A stretch of DNA of 19,097 bases from Spirochaetales bacterium (GTDB lineage: Bacteria > Spirochaetota > Spirochaetia > SZUA-6 > DRHE01), in assembly GCA_016935715.1 (NCBI GenBank), contig JAFGQJ010000313.1, positions 1 to 19,097 of the forward strand, written 5' to 3'. The notes beneath the pieces were generated by a model. It was not told where the DNA came from. It searched no databases and saw only the letters and a program-made list of their open reading frames with translations. The position numbers were made by a program, and so were the translations under genes. Below are positions 1 through 8,154 of this stretch, one piece after another (position 1 is the first letter of the stretch; each line of letters opens with the position of its first letter).

Positions 1-234
1 GATGTCAAACAGCTGCTAGAAGTTCTCAATCGCCTGGTTGACAGCGGCAACACGGTGGTTCTGATCGAGCACAATCTCGATGTGATCAAACAGGCCGATC
101 ACGTGATCGATCTGGGTCCGGAGGGAGGTGACGGGGGAGGGGAAATAATCGCGAGCGGGACGCCCGAGACCGTGGCGGCCTGCAGCGCATCCTACACCGG
201 GCAGTACCTCGAGCCGGTGCTGGAGAATCAATGA
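1..234 (+). CDS. uvrA: UvrA, excinuclease ABC subunit A (C-terminal 77 residues, 5' end outside window)
   Basis: This is the C-terminal tail of the nucleotide-excision-repair damage sensor, read in frame from base 1 to a TGA at 232-234. UvrA dimers bind distorted DNA and load UvrB, using two ABC ATPase modules. Seen here are the last strands of the second module: VVLIEHNLDVIK, which carries the switch histidine (H-loop), then ADHVIDLGPEGGDGGGEI and a short tail. The phrase IDLGPEGGDGGG is characteristic of UvrA and not of transport ABC proteins. The stop codon overlaps the next start in an ATGA (231-234), so the LptD-like gene is probably translationally coupled to it. Everything upstream, including both Walker A motifs and the zinc fingers, lies outside the window. 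Identification is secure despite the short fragment. Confidence 0.95.
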   Translation, partial: DVKQLLEVLNRLVDSGNTVVLIEHNLDVIKQADHVIDLGPEGGDGGGEIIASGTPETVAACSASYTGQYLEPVLENQ

Positions 235-3200
235 CTTTAAAGTGTATTATTATATGCACGATTCTGCTCGTCATGGTTCCGGGACTCGGCTGCCGCCTGT
301 ATGCCCAGGAGCAGAGCGGAAGCCCCGATTCAACGCCGCAGGAAGAAACGGCCGGCTCAGGGCCGGCGCAGAACCTGATCGAGATTACGCTCGCGAGTGA
401 TATCGACACGGCCGGATACTACGAGCTGGTTGCCTGGTGCCGGGAGATCGGCCTGGACGATGCCGGTACACGCCAGGCCCTTCAACGGAGACTGTACGAC
501 TACTACGAGATTTCACCTCCGGCCGCGGAGAAGGAGGAGGGGAAGCAGAGGCTGTTGGAGATCAAGTCGGCAAAGGAGACCCAGTACTTCACCGTTGAGC
601 AGGTGGATGAGGACTACGTTCTGCTCCTGGGGGATGTTCTGGTGGAAATCCAGGAGGAGGGCGCCACACACCGCATCCGGGCTCATCGGATCCTGCTCAA
701 CGAAACGGAGAACATCCTCAGCGCCGAGGGAGGGATAGAATACACGCTGCTCAAGGGCACCGAGGAGGAGGTTTTTCGCGGCCAGCGGCTCACCTTCGAC
801 GTGGACAGCTGGGAGGGCGTATTCTTCAGCGGCGGGATGGAGGTGGACCGCACCGTGGGCGGTGAGACCATTCGCTTCCGCTTCGTCGGCGAGTCGATCT
901 CCCGTCTGGAGAAAAATACCGTGGTCATCGACAGGGGCACGATTACCTCCTGCAGTCTGGAGGAGGATCCTCACTACCACATCCGGGCGCGCAAGATATG
1001 GGTCCTGGCCCCGAACGAGTGGGCCATCCTGAATGCGATTCTCTATGTCGGCCGCATTCCCGTACTGTACCTGCCCTTCTTCTTCCGTCCCGGGGACGAG
1101 TTCTTCTTCCATCCGGCCATCGGTTTCCGCGAACGGGAGGGAAGCTTCATCCAGACCACCACCTACCTGATCGGGCAGAAAAAACGCAGCTCCAGCGCCC
1201 TGTCCTTCCTGGCGGCCACCGAGGCCAGCACCACCCAGTACGAGCTGGAGCGGCGCGGCCTGTTCCTCCGCCAGAAGACGGATCATCCCGTCCAGGTCGA
1301 CGAGAATCGCTTCCTGAAGATCATGCTCGACCTGTACGCCCGGCTGGGCGGTTTCGCCGGTGCGGAGGGAAGCTTCCCGAAAGTCGACTTCAAGGGCGGG
1401 TTTGCCTTCAGCAGGACGGTGTACGAGAGTCAATATCCCGAGTGGCCCGCCGCGGCCCAGGTCTACTTCTACACACCCTGGGTTCCCAGGGTCGACCCCG
1501 ACGAAGCGTACAGATCCGACTGGAACAGATCTTCATTTTTCGGCCTAGACCTTCCTTTCCGCTTCGGCATGGAGAGCGACTGGGAGCTGGGCAGCGGGTC
1601 CCACCGCCTGAGCGGGAAATTCGCCTATTTCTCCGATCCCTCCTTCTCCAGTGACTTCTACAACCGATCGGAGGACGCCGGTCTGACCCGGCTGATAGGC
1701 CTCGAGCCGATCCAGGACACGGCAACGGAGGGGGAAACCCGAAATCTCACATGGGAGCTGAGCGGAAAAATCGATTTTTCCGATCGCTTCGACACTCCCC
1801 TGGTGAAAACTCTCTCCTTTCCGTACATCACCGCCAACCTCTTCTGGCAGAGCAGGGAGAACACGGCCTTGAAAGCGGCCACCATCGGTGCCGCCCCCCC
1901 TGAGACCTACGATACGGCCCCCTACCTTTTCTACGACGATCCTTCGCGGATGTTCTACTACCCGGTCAGCCTGAAGCTGCCGAGCGCCTCTTTCCGGATG
2001 CAGGGAGACCTGCTGGAGCTCACGCTCCCGTCGATCGGATCGGGAAAAGGTGCTGCGGGGAAATCCGGACAGAAGAGTCCGGGACAGCTGCCGGCGGATC
2101 TGCGTTTTCCCGACGCCCTGGCCGGCCGGGTGCGGCCTGCCCGTGCGGGCACGCCGGCGGCAGATGCCCCGGCTGCCGGCGCCCCGGCGCTGCGCCCGCC
2201 CCGGATCCGGGAGAGCGTTCCCCTGTCCCTGCAGAAGACTCCCCTGCGGTTTCGCCTCTCCTATCAGGTTCGCCCGACGGTGACCATGGAGCAGAGTTTC
2301 AACGCCGATGACTGGAATGAGCCCGAGGATGTTGCCTACGAGCTGAAGTACACCAGCCTGGACACCCAGGGCACCTCGAGTCTGGACTACTCGCTGAATG
2401 TTCTGGAGAACGTTCTGTCCTGGAGCGGCAACTTCGCGTTCTCCGGCAATTATCGCAGCCGCTACCGCCAGGCCTTCGAGGATGACGCGGAGTGGGAGAA
2501 CCTGGTAAGCGGCGATCAGCAGTACTCCCAACTGAATCTGCGCACGACCCAGGGACTGAATTACCTCCCGTTCGCCGATGATCCCATCTTCGCGAAGACC
2601 GCTCTGAGCTACGATCTGAGCTGGATCTTCTTCCGCTACCGCTATAATGACATTCTCTCGACGGTGGACAATCCCGTGTACACGGGAGTCGGCCCCGATT
2701 TTTCGGCCGATACCGTGAGCCAGCATGCCGCCCGGGCGGCCCTGAGGTGGCGGATGTTCGAGGCGGACAGCTCCCTGTCCCTGACCGCGCAGCTGTATCC
2801 GCGCCAGGGCTCCCTCAGCAGCAATCTCCAGTTCAATATCTGGAAACTGACCACCACCGTGAGCTCGGTGTACCAGGACGGCAATTCCGACTGGAACGAC
2901 GGGAGCCGGTGGATCCTCCAGCCGATCGTGCTGAGGGAATCTCTGCGGCTGGCGGATGAGGTTACGATCAGCGAGGAGCTGCGCTTCGACTTCGAGACCT
3001 ACCGCGAGGAGGACGGCGGCCTGCTGGCCCGGAGCCTGACGACGGTGAACCTGTGGAACCTGTACGGAAGCTTCACCATGGACTACATGAGACCGCAGAC
3101 CTTTGATTTGCCGAGCGAAAGCTGGGTCGACGCCTCCCTGGACTACGACCTTCTGCCCTCCTACGTTACCCTGGGCTACAAGGCGGCCGGGAGGGAGCGT

Positions 3201-3725
3201 CTGTTCTGGAAAAACCGCATCCGCATCGCATCGTCCCTCAATACCTCCTGGACGATGAACATCCAGCAGTTCACCGACAACAGCCTGGATTTTTCCCTGT
3301 CCTTCGATTTCTGGCTGTACAAATTTCTCAAGCTCTCCGTGACCACCTCGTCGTACAACAACCAGACCTTCAAATACTTCCGTGCGCTGGAGGACCGCGA
3401 GCCGGGGCTGTTTACCTATGTGAACCCGATCCAGGATCTGCTGAGGTCCTTCGATTTTTTCGGGCTGTTCGGTGAAAACGCACGGGAGGAATCGGCCTTC
3501 AATCTGCGCAGCATCTCCGTGGCGGCCACCCATTACCTCCACGACTGGAACCTGACCCTCAGCTACCAGGGCAGGCCCGAGCTCGATCAGTCGGCGCAGC
3601 GATACGAGTGGGGCAGCACATTTTCGATCGTTCTGCAGTGGCTGCCGATTCCCGAGCTGCGCAGCAATCTCCAGGGGGAACGGGACGTGGAAAACGACGA
3701 ATTCCTGTTCTCGCTGCGGGGTTGA
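231..3725 (+). CDS. lptD: LptD/OstA-like outer-membrane assembly protein, 1164 aa
   Basis: Predicted outer-membrane beta-barrel of the LptD (OstA/Imp) family, which in Gram-negative bacteria inserts lipopolysaccharide into the outer leaflet. Residues 1-25 form a signal peptide; cleavage after YA (before Q26) is likely, and C21 makes a poor alternative lipobox. Residues about 60-93 form a helical SAP-like motif. Residues about 105-235 are an LptA/OstA-type beta region. The stretch TITSCSLEEDPHYHIRA (about 238-254) followed by VGRIPVLYLPFFFRPGD (about 273-289) matches the conserved junction between the LptD periplasmic domain and the barrel. The remainder is rich in alternating aromatic strands, interrupted by a Pro/Ala-rich stretch near 603-665. 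It is much longer than E. coli LptD (784 aa), as spirochete members tend to be. The ATG at 231 has GGAG at 222-225 and overlaps the uvrA stop. Whether the cargo is LPS is uncertain, because many spirochetes lack it. Confidence 0.88.
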   Translation: MTLKCIIICTILLVMVPGLGCRLYAQEQSGSPDSTPQEETAGSGPAQNLIEITLASDIDTAGYYELVAWCREIGLDDAGTRQALQRRLYDYYEISPPAAEKEEGKQRLLEIKSAKETQYFTVEQVDEDYVLLLGDVLVEIQEEGATHRIRAHRILLNETENILSAEGGIEYTLLKGTEEEVFRGQRLTFDVDSWEGVFFSGGMEVDRTVGGETIRFRFVGESISRLEKNTVVIDRGTITSCSLEEDPHYHIRARKIWVLAPNEWAILNAILYVGRIPVLYLPFFFRPGDEFFFHPAIGFREREGSFIQTTTYLIGQKKRSSSALSFLAATEASTTQYELERRGLFLRQKTDHPVQVDENRFLKIMLDLYARLGGFAGAEGSFPKVDFKGGFAFSRTVYESQYPEWPAAAQVYFYTPWVPRVDPDEAYRSDWNRSSFFGLDLPFRFGMESDWELGSGSHRLSGKFAYFSDPSFSSDFYNRSEDAGLTRLIGLEPIQDTATEGETRNLTWELSGKIDFSDRFDTPLVKTLSFPYITANLFWQSRENTALKAATIGAAPPETYDTAPYLFYDDPSRMFYYPVSLKLPSASFRMQGDLLELTLPSIGSGKGAAGKSGQKSPGQLPADLRFPDALAGRVRPARAGTPAADAPAAGAPALRPPRIRESVPLSLQKTPLRFRLSYQVRPTVTMEQSFNADDWNEPEDVAYELKYTSLDTQGTSSLDYSLNVLENVLSWSGNFAFSGNYRSRYRQAFEDDAEWENLVSGDQQYSQLNLRTTQGLNYLPFADDPIFAKTALSYDLSWIFFRYRYNDILSTVDNPVYTGVGPDFSADTVSQHAARAALRWRMFEADSSLSLTAQLYPRQGSLSSNLQFNIWKLTTTVSSVYQDGNSDWNDGSRWILQPIVLRESLRLADEVTISEELRFDFETYREEDGGLLARSLTTVNLWNLYGSFTMDYMRPQTFDLPSESWVDASLDYDLLPSYVTLGYKAAGRERLFWKNRIRIASSLNTSWTMNIQQFTDNSLDFSLSFDFWLYKFLKLSVTTSSYNNQTFKYFRALEDREPGLFTYVNPIQDLLRSFDFFGLFGENAREESAFNLRSISVAATHYLHDWNLTLSYQGRPELDQSAQRYEWGSTFSIVLQWLPIPELRSNLQGERDVENDEFLFSLRG

Positions 3726-3768
3726 CGTCTGCAGGATGGGGGAGGTACATTCAAAAGATAGGAATACT

Positions 3769-4728
3769 ATGGGTAAACACCTGGCGGTGGTCCTCAAGAA
3801 CCCGGAGAGGATCCAGGAACTGTTCGGGGCCAACGACGGTAACCTGTCCGTTTTCGAAGACCTCCTGGGCGTGCGCGTGTACTTCCAAGGCAACCAGATC
3901 TACCTCGACTCCTGCGACGAGGCCAAGCGGAATTTGTTCGAGCGGATCCTGGGGGAGCTGGAGGATCATATCGCCCTGGGGCAGCTTCCGGGACCCGATC
4001 TCATCCGTGCCGTGTACGGCACGCTCAATCCCGGCAAGGAGCAGGATGCGCAGTTGTTGAAGCAGACCTGCGTGGTCATCCCGGGAGGGCTCAAAAAGGT
4101 ATTTCCCCGCAGCTACCGGCAGGCGCTTTACCTGCAGGCCATAGAGAGCAAGGATCTGGTGTTCTCGATCGGCCCGGCCGGAACGGGCAAGACCCATCTG
4201 GCCGTGGCCGAAGCCCTGAGATGCGTTCTGTCCCGCAACCGCCGGAAGCTCATTCTGACACGGCCGGTCGTGGAAGCCGGAGAGAATCTTGGGTTTCTGC
4301 CCGGCGATCTGGAGCAGAAGATCAACCCGTATCTGCGCCCCCTCTACGATGCCATGGAATCCTTCATCCCCCCGGAGGCGCTGCACCGCCTGGAGGAGAA
4401 CCGGGTGATCGAAATCGCTCCTCTGGCCTACATGCGGGGACGCACGCTGTCGGAGTGCTTCGTCATTCTGGATGAGGCTCAAAATACCACCAGGGAGCAG
4501 ATGAAGATGTTTCTGACCCGTCTCGGCGAGGGCACCCAGGCGGTCGTCACGGGGGACATCACCCAGATCGACCTGCCCAAGCGCAGCAATTCCGGGCTGC
4601 TCGATGTAATTTCCATCCTCAAGACCATCAAGGAGATCGAGTTCGTATTTCTCGGGGAGGAGGACGTGGTCCGCAATCCCCTCGTGCGCAAGATCGTCCG
4701 CGCTTATGAAGCAAAGCAGGAAAAATAG
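3769..4728 (+). CDS. phoH: PhoH-family (YbeZ-like) ATPase
   Basis: Cytoplasmic P-loop ATPase of the PhoH/YbeZ family, linked to RNA metabolism and a physical partner of YbeY in several bacteria. Counting from the ATG at 3769 (319 aa), Walker A is GPAGTGKTHLA at 135-145 and Walker B is CFVILDEAQN at 230-239. The flanking RPVVEAGENLGFLPGDLEQK and TGDITQIDLP segments are typical of the family. The N-terminal 100 residues match the small alpha/beta domain usual in YbeZ. I prefer 3769 because AGGA at 3760-3763 is correctly spaced before it and MGKHLAVVLKNPERIQELF resembles the normal family start. An in-frame ATG at 3736 would add 11 residues but has only a poorly placed CAGG before it. The 3' end overlaps pgpH by 23 bp. 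The order phoH-pgpH-ybeY matches Bacillus yqfE-yqfF-yqfG. Confidence 0.93.
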   Translation: MGKHLAVVLKNPERIQELFGANDGNLSVFEDLLGVRVYFQGNQIYLDSCDEAKRNLFERILGELEDHIALGQLPGPDLIRAVYGTLNPGKEQDAQLLKQTCVVIPGGLKKVFPRSYRQALYLQAIESKDLVFSIGPAGTGKTHLAVAEALRCVLSRNRRKLILTRPVVEAGENLGFLPGDLEQKINPYLRPLYDAMESFIPPEALHRLEENRVIEIAPLAYMRGRTLSECFVILDEAQNTTREQMKMFLTRLGEGTQAVVTGDITQIDLPKRSNSGLLDVISILKTIKEIEFVFLGEEDVVRNPLVRKIVRAYEAKQEK

Positions 4729-6931
4729 CACCAACGGAAAATCGATCCCGCTCTTTGCGTCTCTCAAAGAGCGGCTGCGGGCGGACCGACCGACCGTGGC
4801 GATCCTGGGGGTGACCTTCGTCGCGGCCGTGGTGATCGTGGTTGTGAGCACTCAATTCGGAAGCGTGCTGCCCCTGCTGCGGGTATCGGACTACCGCGTC
4901 GGCAGCGTGGCGGAGCGGGACTACGTGGTGGAACGGGATATTCTCTACCTGGACGAGGAGGCCACCCGCCTCAAGAGGGAGGCGGCGGGGAAGCTGGTGC
5001 TGCCGATCTTCCGCGTCAATGAGCGCATCGGGGAAGAGCGTCTGCAGCGCTTCTCCGAGTTCCGCGACCGCCTGATCGCCTTGAGCCGGCAGGAAAGCGC
5101 ATTGGACACGATTTTCCTTCGGCTGCAGGTGGATTTCCCCGGCATCCTCTCCCGGGAGCAGTTAGCCCGCCTGCTGGAGACCGGGCAGCTGAACGCCGTT
5201 TTCGCCGAGGCGCGGCTCATCCTCGATCAGCTCTTCGAAACGGGTCTGGTCAAGCTGCCCGAGCAGGACAGCGACCTGCTGTCCTCGGGAGCCGTGGAGC
5301 TCTGGCGCTGGACGGGGGGCAGGCTCGTCAAGGAGGAGGTCAGTCTGGAGGAGGTGCTGACCCGAGGCAATCTGGAGGCCTGGATCGAAGAGCGGTTCCC
5401 CGAGGTTCCGGCCCAGCTCCTGACTCCCACGATCGACCTGGTTCGGGCCTTCGCCGTCGAAAACGGCTTTTACGACGCCGAGGAGACCGAGAGCAGCCGG
5501 CGGAAGGTGATGGAGGAGGTGGAACCGGTCCAGGCCAAGCTGGTCAAGGATCAGGTAATCGTACGCCGGGGGGACATCGTGGACGCCGAAACCGCGGCGC
5601 AGATCAGGGCGCTGGGCGAGTACTCGGTCACGGTAAACCTGAACAGCATCGCCGGCAATGTCCTGTTCCTGCTGGCCGTGTTCCTCCTGGCCCTTTTCCT
5701 GTTCCAGGAACGCGTAGTGGGGCTGATCCTGAAGCGCAACCAGATCGTCTTTCTGGCCGCGACGGCCCTGATTTTTCTTCTGGCCGCCGCTCTGCTGGGC
5801 CGCTTCTTCACTCCCGGGCAGGGCATCCCGATGTCCGTGATTCTGCCTACCGCTACGGTTTCGATTCTCGTGACCCTGATCGTGTGCACGAGGGCGGGCA
5901 TAGCCCTCTCATTGATCCTGGCTCTCCTGGTGCTGCCCCTGACCGGCATGGATCCGTACGCATTGCTGTTCGTTCTTCTCACGGGAGTAGCCGGTACGGC
6001 GGTGGTGCAGCAGGCGGAGCGCAGGATCGATCTGGTCCGGGCCGGTCTGTACCTCTCGGCTGTGAACATTGTCCTTCTGGTGCTCTTCGTGCTGCTGCAG
6101 AGCACGGGGCGGCGCTGGCTGCTCCCGGTCCTGGGCTGGGGATTTCTCAACGGTTTTGCCTCGAGCATGATCAGTCTCGGATTCCTGCCCATCCTGGAAC
6201 ACGCCTTGAACACGGCCAGCCGTTTCCGCCTGATCGAGCTTTCCGACCTCAACGCGCCGATCCTCAAGCGCATGCTGTCCCTGGCACCGGGAACCTACAA
6301 CCACTCGATCAGTGTGGCCAATCTGGCCGAGTCGGCCTGCAGTGCCATCGGTGCCAATGCGCTGCTGGCCCGGGTCGGGGCGTATTACCACGATATCGGC
6401 AAGATCGAACAGGCGGAGTACTTCATCGAGAATCAAACCTCGTACAACAAGCACGACGATCTGAAACCGAGTCTTTCGGCGGCGGTGATAAAATCCCACC
6501 TCAAGGTAGGAATAGAAAAAGCCAGGGAGCTGGCGCTGCCCCAGGAAGTGCAGGATATCATCGCCCAGCATCACGGGCGCGGGATCATTCAATACTTCTA
6601 CCAGAGAGCGGTGGACAATGGAAACAGCGCCAATGTGAGCAGCGACGACTACTCCTATCAGGGCTACCGGCCCCGCAGCAGGGAGGCGGCGGTGGTCATG
6701 CTGGCAGACGCGGTGGAGGCGGCTACCCGCACTTTGAAGAAGCCCACCGTAGCCAAGCTCGAAAAGCTCGTCTGGGACATGATCATGGAGAAGTTCACCT
6801 CCCAGGAGCTGAGCGACAGCCAGCTCACCTTCCGGAACCTGGAGACGATCAAGAAGAGCTTCGTTCAGGTTCTGGCGGGGTATTACCATTCGAGGATCGA
6901 GTACCCCAAGGTAAAAGAGGCCGCCCGGTGA
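4706..6931 (+). CDS. pgpH: PgpH-type 7TM-HD phosphohydrolase, probable cyclic-di-AMP phosphodiesterase, 741 aa
   Basis: Membrane-bound HD-domain phosphodiesterase; characterised PgpH relatives in Firmicutes hydrolyse c-di-AMP. Order: short basic cytoplasmic N-terminus, one transmembrane helix about 30-51, an extracytoplasmic 7TMR-HDED domain about 52-310, a cluster of transmembrane helices about 314-500, then a cytoplasmic HD domain about 515-735. Metal/catalytic residues are visible: H533 in YNHSISVANLAE, H562-D563 in YYHDIGK, H622-H623 in QHHGRG and D668 in MLADAVEAA. EYFIENQ after the HD pair is typical of the PgpH subgroup. The start lies inside the end of phoH (23-bp overlap) without an obvious Shine-Dalgarno, suggesting coupled translation. 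The stop overlaps the ybeY GTG. The substrate is inferred from the family; no cyclase gene lies in the window. Confidence 0.92.
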   Translation: MKQSRKNSTNGKSIPLFASLKERLRADRPTVAILGVTFVAAVVIVVVSTQFGSVLPLLRVSDYRVGSVAERDYVVERDILYLDEEATRLKREAAGKLVLPIFRVNERIGEERLQRFSEFRDRLIALSRQESALDTIFLRLQVDFPGILSREQLARLLETGQLNAVFAEARLILDQLFETGLVKLPEQDSDLLSSGAVELWRWTGGRLVKEEVSLEEVLTRGNLEAWIEERFPEVPAQLLTPTIDLVRAFAVENGFYDAEETESSRRKVMEEVEPVQAKLVKDQVIVRRGDIVDAETAAQIRALGEYSVTVNLNSIAGNVLFLLAVFLLALFLFQERVVGLILKRNQIVFLAATALIFLLAAALLGRFFTPGQGIPMSVILPTATVSILVTLIVCTRAGIALSLILALLVLPLTGMDPYALLFVLLTGVAGTAVVQQAERRIDLVRAGLYLSAVNIVLLVLFVLLQSTGRRWLLPVLGWGFLNGFASSMISLGFLPILEHALNTASRFRLIELSDLNAPILKRMLSLAPGTYNHSISVANLAESACSAIGANALLARVGAYYHDIGKIEQAEYFIENQTSYNKHDDLKPSLSAAVIKSHLKVGIEKARELALPQEVQDIIAQHHGRGIIQYFYQRAVDNGNSANVSSDDYSYQGYRPRSREAAVVMLADAVEAATRTLKKPTVAKLEKLVWDMIMEKFTSQELSDSQLTFRNLETIKKSFVQVLAGYYHSRIEYPKVKEAAR

Positions 6932-7368
6932 ACGACGTAGAGGTAGCCTCGGCGGGGATCGACGACCCAGGATGGATGCGGCGCTGCCGGCGCTTCGCGG
7001 CCAGGGTGCTGAGCGCACGGGGGATCGACCGCTGGGAGCTTTCCATCCTGCTCACCGATGACGCAACCATCCGGGAGCTGAACCGACGATACCGGGCGGT
7101 GGACGCTCCTACCGATGTCCTGTCATTCTCCCAAACACCGCAAAACACCGAAAAAGGCACGGTCCCGGCGGGAGACATCGTCATCTCCGTCGAAACCATG
7201 GGCCGCAATGCCCGGGCGCGGCGGATCCCCCAGGAGGAGGAATTGCAGCGTTTGCTGATTCATGGCATCCTGCATCTGGAGGGAATGGATCACGAGGATG
7301 AGAAATCCGGGATGATCGAGCTGCAGGAGAGCATTCTGAAGAGCTTGAAAAAGGAGAGGATAAGTTGA
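6928..7368 (+). CDS. ybeY: YbeY endoribonuclease / rRNA maturation factor, 146 aa
   Basis: Single-domain zinc metalloprotein acting in 16S rRNA 3'-end maturation and ribosome quality control. The zinc site H-x3-H-x5-H is complete: H112, H116 and H122 in LIHGILHLEGMDHEDE. The upstream ELNRRYRAVDAPTDVLSFSQ is the other hallmark of the family. The reading frame stays open far upstream inside pgpH, but that is a shadow. The real start is the GTG at 6928, which overlaps the pgpH stop as GTGA and has AGAGG at 6916-6920 seven bases before it. This gives the normal length of about 150 aa. Its partner phoH/ybeZ is two genes upstream and a CorC-domain gene follows directly, the same neighbours as ybeZ-ybeY-ybeX in Enterobacteria. 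Confidence 0.95.
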   Translation: MNDVEVASAGIDDPGWMRRCRRFAARVLSARGIDRWELSILLTDDATIRELNRRYRAVDAPTDVLSFSQTPQNTEKGTVPAGDIVISVETMGRNARARRIPQEEELQRLLIHGILHLEGMDHEDEKSGMIELQESILKSLKKERIS

Positions 7369-8141
7369 AACGAAGAAGCTTCATCGACAGGCTTCTGAGA
7401 AAGGTCTCCGTGGAGGAGGATGTTGAGAACCTGGACACGGCAGCCGTGGAAATGGTCAAAGGCATCATCTCCCTCTCCGACACGAATGTCAAAGAGATCA
7501 TGGTGCCCCGCATCGATGTCGTATCGATTTCCCTGGAAACACCCATCCGGGAGATCGTCAACATCATCTCCGACTGCGGCCACTCCCGCTTCCCGGTATA
7601 CCATGAAACCGTCGACAACATCGTCGGCATGCTCTACGCCAAGGATCTGCTGCACTACATGGTGAAGGAGGAACCGGAGATCGACCTGCGGAAGTTGATC
7701 CGACCGGCCTATTTCGTACCGGAGAGCAAGAAGCTGGACTCCCTGCTGAGAGAGTTCCAGCGCCGCCGGGTTCATATTGCCGTGGTCGTCGACGAGTACG
7801 GCGGCACCTCGGGCATCGTCTGTCTGGAGGACGTCATCGAGGAAATCGTCGGGGAGATACAGGATGAGTTCGACAATGAGACCGAGGAGCTGCTGAAGAT
7901 CAGCGATGATGTGTATCTCTGCGATGCACGGGTGAACCTGGAGTGGCTGAACGAGCAGCTCGGGATCAATCTCCCCAGCGATGATTTCGATACACTGGGC
8001 GGATTCGTGTTCCACCTGTTCGGAAAGATACCGGTCCGCTACGAAAAGTTTAGCTATCAGAACATCGATTTCATTATTCAGAATATGGAGGGCCACAAGA
8101 TCGACACGATCAAGGTGGTTCTTCAGCGCCAAGGGGTGTGA
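7365..8141 (+). CDS. tlyC: CBS-pair and CorC/HlyC-domain protein (TlyC/YbeX-like), 258 aa
   Basis: Cytoplasmic protein with a tandem CBS (Bateman) module (about residues 40-170, from DTNVKEIMVPRIDVVSIS through VVDEYGGTSGIVCLEDVIEE) and a C-terminal CorC/HlyC domain (about 180-255, with DTLGGFVFHLFGKIP). It lacks the N-terminal DUF21 membrane domain of larger HlyC/CNNM proteins, so it is the short CorC/YbeX/TlyC form. In spirochetes this type is often annotated as hemolysin TlyC, but the haemolytic role is doubtful; relatives are tied to Mg/Co efflux and ribosome-associated functions. Start: TTG at 7365, overlapping the ybeY stop as TTGA, with a strong AAGGAGAGGA at 7351-7360. The family and the start are well supported; the symbol follows spirochete usage. 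Confidence 0.9.
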   Translation: MKRRSFIDRLLRKVSVEEDVENLDTAAVEMVKGIISLSDTNVKEIMVPRIDVVSISLETPIREIVNIISDCGHSRFPVYHETVDNIVGMLYAKDLLHYMVKEEPEIDLRKLIRPAYFVPESKKLDSLLREFQRRRVHIAVVVDEYGGTSGIVCLEDVIEEIVGEIQDEFDNETEELLKISDDVYLCDARVNLEWLNEQLGINLPSDDFDTLGGFVFHLFGKIPVRYEKFSYQNIDFIIQNMEGHKIDTIKVVLQRQGV

Positions 8142-8154
8142 GGCTCAACCTGCG

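Noticed and set aside
1545..3893. A 782-codon open frame on the minus strand opposite lptD
   Set aside because: Its translation lacks recognisable domains and is rich in Arg, Gly, Gln and Val, as expected from reading the complement of a GC-rich gene; the plus strand encodes a clear LptD protein.
5884..6927. Extension of the ybeY frame 348 codons upstream
   Set aside because: It lies wholly within pgpH in another frame and shows no domain; YbeY proteins are about 150 aa and the GTG at 6928 has a proper ribosome-binding site.
7365..8141. Annotating the CBS/CorC protein as a true hemolysin
   Set aside because: The name tlyC is historical; the CBS pair and CorC domain and the ybeY neighbourhood point to ion homeostasis or ribosome-linked roles.
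7981..8154. Upstream extension of the TPR-protein frame
   Set aside because: It overlaps tlyC and would bury the signal peptide that starts cleanly at 8155.
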